Shown: positions 1 through 5,055, counted from the first letter of the stretch. The stretch is 5,188 nt of DNA from JBBRQP01 sp038226175 (GCA_038226175.1 JBBRQP010000139.1:1-5188), one strand, 5' to 3'. Made by a program: numbers and translations. The notes: generated by a model from the letters alone, not told the origin.

Positions 1-106
1 GCGACGCTCTAAAGTAGCGGTCATGTCAGAGTCCTTTGAGAAGACGTTTACTCCTAAATGTTACGTCATATTACGCTTACCGTCACATTTCTCTCATCTT
101 CTTATC

Positions 107-123
107 CTGATAACCCCTATCAG
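107..123. repeat. Small hairpin downstream of the Rrf2 gene
   Basis: CTGATA and TATCAG are perfect 6-bp arms around the 5-base loop ACCCC. On the plus strand four T residues follow (124-127), so it resembles a weak terminator for a gene entering from the left. On the minus strand it begins about 18 bases after the rrf2 stop codon, but no T-run follows in that direction. The stem is short and AT-rich, so terminator function is uncertain. The rest of bases 1-140 shows no convincing gene. Confidence 0.35.
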
Positions 124-140
124 TTTTCCTTATATACCCC

Positions 141-596
141 CTAATGCATCGAGATCTGCTGCAAGGTTTGTTGTAAAGAAAGATCCCGGCGTTGCTGTTC
201 TGTAGCCAAATCCGCCATCGTTGTACTTGCTAAGACTCGCAAGAAAGCGGCTTGTGCCCGTTCCCACACACTCATTGTCGGACAACGCTCAGATTGATCA
301 CAGATCTCAGGAACCGTCAAACACAGACTAATCGTGATCGGGCCTTCGACGGCTTCAAGGACAGCCAAGACGGTAATTAACTCAGCCGGACGCGCTAGTC
401 TAAAGCCACCTTTAATACCGCGCTGTGAAGTAACTAGACCAGCTTTTTGCAGGAGTTGGAGGATACGGGCTAAAAATTTTGGTGGAACGCCTTGATTGCT
501 GGCGATTTCATGCACCATAAAGATGTCCGCCTCAGCTTGAGAGGCTAAAAAGGTCATAGCACGTAGGGCGTAATCCGTGGAACGGTTAACTTGCAT
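141..596 (-). CDS. Rrf2 family transcriptional regulator with Fe-S type cysteine triad
   Basis: This is a DNA-binding regulator of the Rrf2 family (IscR, NsrR, RirA, CymR), 151 aa, normal length for the family. The start is typical: residues 1-13 contain the STDYALRA block at the head of the winged helix. The helix-turn-helix and wing span about residues 28-70, with VPPKFLARILQLL as the recognition region and RGIKGGF as the wing. Three cysteines lie at C92, C99 and C105 (spacing CX6CX5C), where IscR and NsrR bind a [2Fe-2S] or [4Fe-4S] cluster; D8 aligns with the aspartate that ligates the cluster in Streptomyces NsrR. Fe-S, redox or NO sensing is therefore likely, but the ligand is inferred. 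The gene lies 18 bp after mlaD on the same strand and is probably co-transcribed with it. No clear Shine-Dalgarno sequence precedes the ATG; a short inverted repeat fills the gap. Synechocystis has an Rrf2 protein (Slr0846) linked to psaAB expression; orthology cannot be judged here. Confidence 0.93.
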   Translation of the reverse strand: MQVNRSTDYALRAMTFLASQAEADIFMVHEIASNQGVPPKFLARILQLLQKAGLVTSQRGIKGGFRLARPAELITVLAVLEAVEGPITISLCLTVPEICDQSERCPTMSVWERAQAAFLRVLASTTMADLATEQQRRDLSLQQTLQQISMH

Positions 597-612
597 AGCT
601 TTATTTTAAGCT
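597..612. repeat. Inverted repeat in the mlaD-rrf2 gap
   Basis: AGCTT and AAGCT arms flank a 6-base AT-rich centre and occupy nearly all of the 18-bp gap between the mlaD stop and the rrf2 ATG. In the transcript it would be a weak hairpin directly abutting the rrf2 start codon, where a ribosome binding site would be expected but is not seen. It could be a translational element, an operator, or chance. The arms are only 5 bp. Confidence 0.3.
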
Positions 613-614
613 GT

Positions 615-1787
615 TTATTGATGGCGCGTGACTTGTTGGATAGTTGGGGCTTGCGCTTCTGCTGTCGAGACGAGTTTGCCCAAGCCCTCGACCAAGCGGC
701 GCAAATTAGCCCGAAATTGGGGGTCACCCGTGAGTTGGTCTAAGTCAGTACTAATTTTTTCTGCATTTTTGAAAGTTGAACGCGCCGAATCAAGGGTTTC
801 TCGTAATGCATCAATCGTCGCTGGGTCACTGAGTCCGGCACTCAAACGCCGGATATTAGCCGCAGACTCGGCGGCATTTTGCGCCAAGCTGACCAGACTC
901 TTACTAAAATCAGGATTGGCTAAGCTCGGCGTGATCAGACTCAGATCATGGGAAATTTGACCAAGATTTTCTAAGGTTGCCGCTAAACGCAAACGGTTTT
1001 CACTCACCACCCCACTCAACTCATTGGCGGCCTTACTGACATTAGTACTAGCTTTGCCCACATCTGCAACCGTTAGGTCGGCTGTACTGGCAACCTTAGT
1101 AAAAGCTCGCGCAGTCTGGCTAATCTCACGGGAAGTACTGCCGATTTCACGCGCGGTCTGACTAAATTCGCGGGTGGCACCTTTGACATCATCGGCGACA
1201 TCACCAAATTTCCGGGCATCAGTTCCGATTTCATGAACAGTCTGTTGTAATTCATCTAAGAAACCTGAGTTAATGCGATTTGCTAAGGTATTCAACGACC
1301 GCACCAAATCTAATACCCGGGCGGGTGTCTCACCTTCGAGTTGCACCCCAGGACAAACAACTTGCGTGCTGATACTTTGCTGCTCACGACATTCTTTTTT
1401 GAATTCTTGCACAGAAACCGGCAAACTTTTGACCCCCGGCTCCGGTAAGATTTCGAGGAATGTCTCGCCAATCAAGCCGCGTTGACCCACGACATAACGG
1501 GCTTGGCGCGGCAAAATCACATCGGGCTGATCAACTACGGCTTCAACAATAACTTTTTCAATCGAAGGAGTGACCCGGGTTACTTGACCAATATCGACAC
1601 CGCGCAAGCGTACAGGAACCCCGGCGGACATACCATTGGCATCGGTAAAAACAACACTAAACTTGTATATGTCGTTGCCAGCTCGGAAGTTGTTAATCCA
1701 TAGCAAGAGACCCACGCCAACTACCACGCCAACTAGCAATAAAAGTCCCACTAACCCCTCACGCACACTCCGACGCACCACAGTCAT
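615..1787 (-). CDS. MCE/MlaD family lipid transport protein (Ycf22/TGD2-like)
   Basis: This is the substrate-binding, MCE-domain subunit of a Mla/TGD-type ABC transporter that moves phospholipids or related lipids between membranes; it should be anchored in the cytoplasmic membrane and project into the periplasm. The 390-aa product has one N-terminal membrane segment (about residues 11-31), preceded by basic residues. The MCE domain follows at about 41-115, with the VFTDANGMSAGVPVRLRGVD block (46-65) and the central-loop region GQRGLIGETFLEILP (101-115). Residues 116-390 are helical and heptad-rich, unlike the 183-aa E. coli MlaD, and resemble Arabidopsis TGD2 and cyanobacterial Ycf22/Sll0751. 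Two cysteines, C133 and C145, lie just after the MCE domain and would be periplasmic. The permease and ATPase genes (mlaE, mlaF) are not in this window; in cyanobacteria they often lie elsewhere. It is first gene of a probable operon with the Rrf2 regulator and is divergent from lipA. The symbol mlaD or ycf22 would suit by homology. Confidence 0.92.
   Translation of the reverse strand: MTVVRRSVREGLVGLLLLVGVVVGVGLLLWINNFRAGNDIYKFSVVFTDANGMSAGVPVRLRGVDIGQVTRVTPSIEKVIVEAVVDQPDVILPRQARYVVGQRGLIGETFLEILPEPGVKSLPVSVQEFKKECREQQSISTQVVCPGVQLEGETPARVLDLVRSLNTLANRINSGFLDELQQTVHEIGTDARKFGDVADDVKGATREFSQTAREIGSTSREISQTARAFTKVASTADLTVADVGKASTNVSKAANELSGVVSENRLRLAATLENLGQISHDLSLITPSLANPDFSKSLVSLAQNAAESAANIRRLSAGLSDPATIDALRETLDSARSTFKNAEKISTDLDQLTGDPQFRANLRRLVEGLGKLVSTAEAQAPTIQQVTRHQ
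1089..1214 (-). repeat. Heptad repeats encoded in mlaD
   Basis: Residues 192-233 of the MCE protein read as six consecutive 7-residue units without gaps: RKFGDVA, DDVKGAT, REFSQTA, REIGSTS, REISQTA, RAFTKVA. Four of them start with R and two (REFSQTA, REISQTA) are nearly identical. At DNA level the similarity is strongest with a 42-bp period (around 1111-1136 and 1153-1178). This fits a long amphipathic helix, as expected for the helical barrel or needle beyond an MCE ring. Confidence 0.6.
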
Positions 1788-1811
1788 AATTGATTCTTGA
1801 AATGGTTCTCA

Positions 1812-1822
1812 CCTAGTCTAGG
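1812..1822. promoter_or_regulatory. Perfect 11-bp palindrome, candidate operator between mlaD and lipA
   Basis: CCTAG-T-CTAGG is a perfect inverted repeat in the 100-bp divergent intergenic region. Read on the minus strand it contains TAGACT (1815-1820), a possible -10 box for mlaD about 28 bases before its ATG. For lipA it lies about 35 bases upstream of the -10 box. The position would allow one protein to affect both genes. Whether any regulator, including the Rrf2 protein encoded by the same operon, binds here is inference. Confidence 0.35.
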
Positions 1823-1856
1823 CGACAGAGTTACCGCTTTGGCGGGTGAGGAACGT

Positions 1857-1862
1857 TATACT
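1857..1862 (+). promoter_or_regulatory. Candidate -10 box of the lipA promoter
   Basis: TATACT matches the sigma-70 -10 consensus at 5 of 6 positions and lies 25 bases before the lipA ATG, giving a leader of roughly 18-20 bases. No good -35 hexamer sits at the usual spacing (TTACCG at 1831-1836 is 20 bases away), so the promoter may need an activator or may be a type II promoter, common in cyanobacteria. The opposite strand of the same bases reads TATAAC, a possible minus-strand -10 box for mlaD. Confidence 0.45.
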
Positions 1863-1887
1863 GGCGTAATTCTAATGAATAGAGGTC

Positions 1888-2808
1888 ATGGCAAAACCGG
1901 ATTGGTTACGGGTCAAAGCACCTAATCTCACCCGCATTGGTGCTGTGAGTGCTACTTTGCGTGACCTCAAGCTCAATACGGTCTGCGAAGAAGCCGCTTG
2001 TCCAAATATTGGCGAATGTTTTCAAGCAGGAACCGCAACATTTTTGATCATGGGGCCAGCCTGCACCCGCGCTTGTCCTTATTGCGATATTGAGTTTGAT
2101 AAAACGCCCCGTGGCCTTGATCCTACAGAGCCAGAACGCCTAGCTGAAGCCGTGCGTCGTCTCAATCTCAGCCATGTGGTAATCACCTCAGTTAATCGGG
2201 ATGATCTAAGCGATGGCGGGGCTAGCCAATTTGTGCGCTGTATCGAAGAAATTCGCAAAGTTATGACCCGCACCACCATTGAAGTCTTGATTCCAGACCT
2301 ATGCGGTAACTGGGAAGCCCTGGCAATTTTGCTCAAAGCCCAACCGGAAGTGCTCAATCACAATACAGAAACGGTTCCTCGGCTTTATCGACGTGTCCGT
2401 CCTCAAGGCGAGTATGCGCGAACCCTCGAGTTATTTAGACGTAGCCGTCAATTAGAACCGCATGTTTTTACCAAATCTGGCATTATGCTCGGACTCGGTG
2501 AGACTGAGGACGAACTACTCGCCGCGCTGCAAGACCTGCGGACTGTGGATTGCGATATTCTCACGCTGGGTCAGTATCTACAGCCTTCCGCCAAACATTT
2601 GGCCGTTGAGCGATTTGTTACGCCGGAAGAATTTACGCGCTGGCAAGAGATCGGGCTAGAGCTAGGCTTTTTGCAAGTGGTATCGTCGCCCTTGACACGC
2701 AGCTCCTATCACGCCGCTGAGGTGCAAAATCTGTTATTGGCTCACCCAGAACGCCTACGTCACTTCTTGGGTGGGGCAGTGGTGTCATCGGGTGTGACCA
2801 GTACTTGA
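1888..2808 (+). CDS. lipA: Lipoyl synthase (radical SAM)
   Basis: LipA inserts two sulfur atoms at C6 and C8 of protein-bound octanoyl groups to make the lipoyl cofactor of 2-oxoacid dehydrogenases and the glycine cleavage H protein; it acts in the cytosol. The 306-aa product has both [4Fe-4S] motifs: the auxiliary, sulfur-donating cluster at C33-X4-C38-X5-C44, and the radical SAM cluster at C59-X3-C63-X2-C66. The C-terminal RSSY motif (271-274), whose serine ligates the auxiliary cluster, is present. Other family blocks are VITSVNRDDL and the VLNHNTETVPRLY block that ends in YRRVRP. No key residue is missing. Cyanobacteria usually carry two lipA paralogues; which one this is cannot be settled here, although it resembles the short type known structurally from Thermosynechococcus (LipA2). 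The ATG is the first possible start, since an in-frame TGA lies at 1876. AGAGG at 1881-1885 is only 2 bases from the ATG. The last 16 codons overlap the convergent gene. Confidence 0.97.
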   Translation: MAKPDWLRVKAPNLTRIGAVSATLRDLKLNTVCEEAACPNIGECFQAGTATFLIMGPACTRACPYCDIEFDKTPRGLDPTEPERLAEAVRRLNLSHVVITSVNRDDLSDGGASQFVRCIEEIRKVMTRTTIEVLIPDLCGNWEALAILLKAQPEVLNHNTETVPRLYRRVRPQGEYARTLELFRRSRQLEPHVFTKSGIMLGLGETEDELLAALQDLRTVDCDILTLGQYLQPSAKHLAVERFVTPEEFTRWQEIGLELGFLQVVSSPLTRSSYHAAEVQNLLLAHPERLRHFLGGAVVSSGVTST

Positions 2809-3221
2809 CCGGGCGCATCGGGATTGGGCTTGGGGCGTGGTTGGTAGACGAAGGCGATATAGGCCAAAATCGCGCCCATAACAACAAAGGTCACGGTATT
2901 AAAAATTCCTGCTCGGTACTCGAAGGCTTGATACATAAAGAGCCAAGGGAATTTTTTACCTAAGAAACTACGGAGATTGGTGTCTTCACCAGCCTTAAGC
3001 GGACCCTTCGGATAATCTTCAACAAAAAGTTCGAGGGCTTTTTGGCGGGTTCCCCCAGCCAGCTGTACCCACATGTTGTAGTCGCCTAGCAATTGTTCGC
3101 GGGCATTGACCATGACTTCATCATCGTCATAGAGCCAAGGTGGGCCAAAACGCGGTTCCGGGGGCGGTGGCGGCGGCGTATCGGCTTCGCTAAATTGTTC
3201 AAATTGATCGGGATTGCTCAT
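2760..3221 (-). CDS. Small membrane protein with proline-rich N-terminus, unknown function
   Basis: I do not recognise a named family. From the ATG at 3221 the product is 153 aa; a GTG at 3233, in frame, would add four residues (MGKP). The ATG is preferred because the predicted transcript start is close upstream, but neither start has a clear Shine-Dalgarno sequence. Numbered from the GTG, the protein has an acidic N-terminus, six consecutive prolines (20-25), a conserved-looking soluble part (WLYDDDEVMVNAREQLL at 33-49, then LELFVEDYPKGPL at 67-79), a K/F/W-rich stretch (93-101), and one membrane helix at about 110-130. It ends in a proline- and charge-rich tail. A membrane protein with most of its mass on the N-terminal side is likely. 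The well-formed codon pattern and balanced composition support a real gene. It converges on lipA and the 3' ends overlap by 49 bp, so the tail of each protein is encoded opposite the other. Confidence 0.82.
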   Translation of the reverse strand: MSNPDQFEQFSEADTPPPPPPEPRFGPPWLYDDDEVMVNAREQLLGDYNMWVQLAGGTRQKALELFVEDYPKGPLKAGEDTNLRSFLGKKFPWLFMYQAFEYRAGIFNTVTFVVMGAILAYIAFVYQPRPKPNPDAPGQVLVTPDDTTAPPKK

Positions 3222-3252
3222 GGGTTTGCCCACGCAAGAGTTCTTTCAACCT

Positions 3253-3258
3253 ATAGTA
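3253..3258 (-). promoter_or_regulatory. Candidate -10 box upstream of the small membrane protein gene
   Basis: On the minus strand these bases read TACTAT, 31 bases before the preferred ATG (3221). A -35 element is weak at best (TGAACC, 18 bases upstream). It overlaps the end of the inverted repeat at 3257-3276. Confidence 0.3.
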
Positions 3259-3276
3259 ACGTGGCTTTCTACGTTA
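3257..3276. repeat. Inverted repeat next to the -10 box
   Basis: TAACGT and ACGTTA are perfect 6-bp arms separated by 8 bases. The spacing is like that of many dimeric regulators, but the sequence is not the NtcA GTA-N8-TAC motif. It would lie between the -10 and -35 positions of the small membrane protein gene. Repeats of this size occur by chance in a few hundred bases. Confidence 0.3.
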
Positions 3277-3472
3277 GGTTCAGAATTTCTGGTAATCTGT
3301 CTAGGTTTTAGTTTTGGGACGGAGAATTTGCGCGATAGGGATTGATGATTCATTTATGGCAATAGCCTAAATCAAATTGGAGATTTCATGGGAATTGAAT
3401 TAGTATATCAAAATCCTGAAATGTGTCTCCTGATCTAATATCAGTGGATTTTGTGAGAAGTTTTATGATCTT

Positions 3473-3500
3473 ACCTTAGAAGATTTTTTATATCTAAGGT
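3473..3500. repeat. 8-bp inverted repeat downstream of the Mrr-like gene
   Basis: ACCTTAGA and TCTAAGGT are perfect 8-bp arms separated by 12 AT-rich bases. The repeat begins 6 bases past the stop codon of the Mrr-like gene, so in its transcript it would form a 3' hairpin. The run of six T (plus strand) is in the loop, not after the stem, so it does not fit a standard intrinsic terminator. It may protect the 3' end or contribute to termination. Confidence 0.45.
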
Positions 3501-3506
3501 GCTTTA

Positions 3507-5018
3507 CTACTTGGCAAGTTTCTTAGCCTCTTGCAAGTCAATACGAGCTTGGTAGCCATGCTTTTCTAGCATGTGAAGAAGATTGCTACCGTTAATCAGA
3601 ACAAGTGGTTTTCCGTTCGCAAAAGCGTATGAATCTGAACCGTAGTCAGACGTTGTGACCAGTATGCCTTTTGTTGCGCCTTCATTTACAACTGTGCCGT
3701 AAAGCTCCCGAACCGCGCCAACTCCCACCGTGTTCGTGTATCGCTTTGCCTGGATGACAATCTTGCCTCCACGAATTGGGTCAGGGTCAAACGCGACTGC
3801 ATCAACTCCTCCATCTCGGCTAGCCTGAGTAACTCTCACTTCGCCACCGGTACTGGAGAACTCCTTCTTAAATACCTCACGAATTAGATGTTCAAAATCT
3901 TCCCAATCTATCGCAGCGAGATTGACAGATGCATCAAGCGTGTTTGCCACCGCATAGGATGAGATGAATCTTCGATCCTCCCTAGGCAGCGGCATGATTG
4001 GTGGAACAGGCGAAATGCTGTGGAGTTTAGAGCTCCCTACGCCTTTTAATGATTTAAAGCATGCTCTCGTATCGACCTGAGACAAGTTTATGCTCATAAA
4101 CTCAAATCGATCTGCACGCAAAGAGAGAATACAAGCTGTAACTGGCTTCCCGGTAGTCCTATCCACTGCGGTAACGATTCCATTCACAACGATTGTACCC
4201 AAAGCTAGAATCGCGTCAGCTTCAAAGAGTTCATGGATAGTGCGTAGAATGATCTGGTAAAGGACATCGTCATATTGCTTTGCTGCTTGGGCATCCGTAA
4301 TGAATTGCTTTTCAAACTCATTGCGGCTTGCAACATACTTCACTGCTTTTAGCTTAGGGAGCTCATCCGGACCAGGTAGCTGATAGTCAACTATCAGCAG
4401 TTTTGTAGTGGAGTCATACTCAATATCGAACTCTTGAGGGAAATAAACTGGATAGCGTGAACGAGACAGCACAAGATTGCAATACTCTTCAATTACCGAG
4501 GCATCATGTGCTTCATAAGCTGCACGTTTGGCGTCAAGTGACGTGTTATTCATGATTAAGCGGCGATAGGCTGCCCTACGCTCCTCCCAATCTGCGGTTT
4601 CCTTATCGAAGAATTGCTTAAGTTTGGAGATTTCGCGCTCATGCGATTGGAGTGCTCTAGAATGCTCACTTCTTAGATTCGATACATTAGTCTCCCAATT
4701 TTTGTATTCCGCTGCGAAAAGGGTCTCTTTTTCTTGAAGAAAGCGTTCCTTATCTTGAAGATACTGTTGCTTTCGTGAGGTAAAGTTATCAAGTAGAGTT
4801 GGAATGTATTGCTGATACTTCCATTCTGTCCTCTGCGGTTCAGGTGGCAACGAGCCGAGTTTTGGCTCACTCAGTAACTCTGGCTTTGAAGGCTTGATTT
4901 CAGGGAAAGGACTTCTATCCTTAAGTTTCCCCCAATTAATACTATCATCGGCCTTTAGTGATGCCTTAAGCAGGGTACTTAGAATATTAAGTTCCTGTTG
5001 AGCCTCAGTAGTTTGCAC
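3507..5018 (-). CDS. Coiled-coil protein with C-terminal Mrr-type restriction endonuclease domain
   Basis: This is a probable DNA-cleaving defence protein of 503 aa in three parts. Residues 1-75 are polar and proline-rich; about 75-165 is a long K/E/Q-rich helix likely to be a coiled coil; about 190-345 is a middle domain I cannot name, with DRTTGKPV (286-293) and CFKSLKG (320-326); and about 370-495 is a PD-(D/E)XK domain of the Mrr_cat type. In the last, E376 lies in the first helix (DWEDFEHLI), DGGVD (402-406) carries the metal-binding Asp, and Q423-A-K425 is the QxK motif. VRELYG, ATKGILVTTSDYG and a LINGSNLLHML block complete the usual Mrr pattern, so the domain should be active. No methyltransferase or specificity gene is in the window, so a modification-dependent (type IV-like) or otherwise solitary nuclease is inferred; target and activity are unknown. 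The start is GTG: it is the only usable start after the in-frame TAG at 5058-5060, and AGGA lies 10 bases upstream. Base composition looks more AT-rich than in the genes to the left, compatible with transfer. Confidence 0.88.
   Translation of the reverse strand: MQTTEAQQELNILSTLLKASLKADDSINWGKLKDRSPFPEIKPSKPELLSEPKLGSLPPEPQRTEWKYQQYIPTLLDNFTSRKQQYLQDKERFLQEKETLFAAEYKNWETNVSNLRSEHSRALQSHEREISKLKQFFDKETADWEERRAAYRRLIMNNTSLDAKRAAYEAHDASVIEEYCNLVLSRSRYPVYFPQEFDIEYDSTTKLLIVDYQLPGPDELPKLKAVKYVASRNEFEKQFITDAQAAKQYDDVLYQIILRTIHELFEADAILALGTIVVNGIVTAVDRTTGKPVTACILSLRADRFEFMSINLSQVDTRACFKSLKGVGSSKLHSISPVPPIMPLPREDRRFISSYAVANTLDASVNLAAIDWEDFEHLIREVFKKEFSSTGGEVRVTQASRDGGVDAVAFDPDPIRGGKIVIQAKRYTNTVGVGAVRELYGTVVNEGATKGILVTTSDYGSDSYAFANGKPLVLINGSNLLHMLEKHGYQARIDLQEAKKLAK
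4379..4398. repeat. 20-bp near-perfect palindrome inside the Mrr-like gene
   Basis: GCTGATAGT and ACTATCAGC are perfect 9-bp arms around the 2-base centre CA. It lies in the coding sequence for the region LLIVDYQLPG, at the start of the middle domain. It would make a strong cruciform or mRNA hairpin or a dimer binding site, but may be a chance product of codon choice. Confidence 0.4.
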
Positions 5019-5028
5019 TCTGCATTGT

Positions 5029-5032
5029 TCCT
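5029..5032 (-). promoter_or_regulatory. Ribosome binding site of the Mrr-like gene
   Basis: On the minus strand these bases read AGGA, in the context ACAGGAAC, 10 bases before the GTG start. This is the clearest Shine-Dalgarno match with workable spacing in the window, and it supports the GTG as the start. An out-of-frame ATG (5025-5023) lies between the two and opens a six-codon reading frame that overlaps the GTG. Confidence 0.55.
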
Positions 5033-5040
5033 GTAACTGC

Positions 5041-5055
5041 TTGCTAGTATAGCAA
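5041..5055. promoter_or_regulatory. Perfect palindrome over the -10 box, candidate operator
   Basis: TTGCTA and TAGCAA are perfect 6-bp arms with the 3-base centre GTA. The minus-strand -10 box TATACT lies wholly inside it. Binding of a dimeric repressor here would block transcription of the Mrr-like gene. No regulator gene is adjacent in the window. Confidence 0.4.
5046..5054 (-). promoter_or_regulatory. Extended -10 promoter of the Mrr-like gene
   Basis: The minus strand reads TGCTATACT, an extended -10 element (TGn followed by TATACT, 5 of 6 to consensus). Transcription would start near 5039, leaving a leader of about 20 bases that includes the AGGA ribosome binding site. The -35 region is poor, as is usual for extended -10 promoters. 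Bases 5056-5188 upstream are AT-rich and hold no gene I can support, only short inverted repeats such as AAGATA/TATCTT at 5134-5153. Confidence 0.5.

Noticed and set aside
23..205. 60-codon plus-strand reading frame at the left end
   Set aside because: It overlaps the rrf2 3' end antisense, has no recognisable domain, and its composition is low in coding signal.
628..960. 110-codon plus-strand reading frame opposite mlaD
   Set aside because: It lies wholly antisense to a well-supported MCE gene. The other antisense frames at 1273-1485 and 1482-1703 are rejected for the same reason.
2079..2357. 92-codon minus-strand frame opposite lipA
   Set aside because: lipA is certain here, and the antisense product is an arginine/serine-rich shadow without a domain.
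3093..3311. 72-codon plus-strand frame over the small membrane protein start
   Set aside because: It is antisense to the better-supported gene and has no ribosome binding site or recognisable motif.
3234..3506. Insertion sequence or attachment-site remnant in the AT-rich spacer
   Set aside because: No transposase fragment, matched terminal inverted repeats at the nuclease-gene borders or target-site duplication could be seen.
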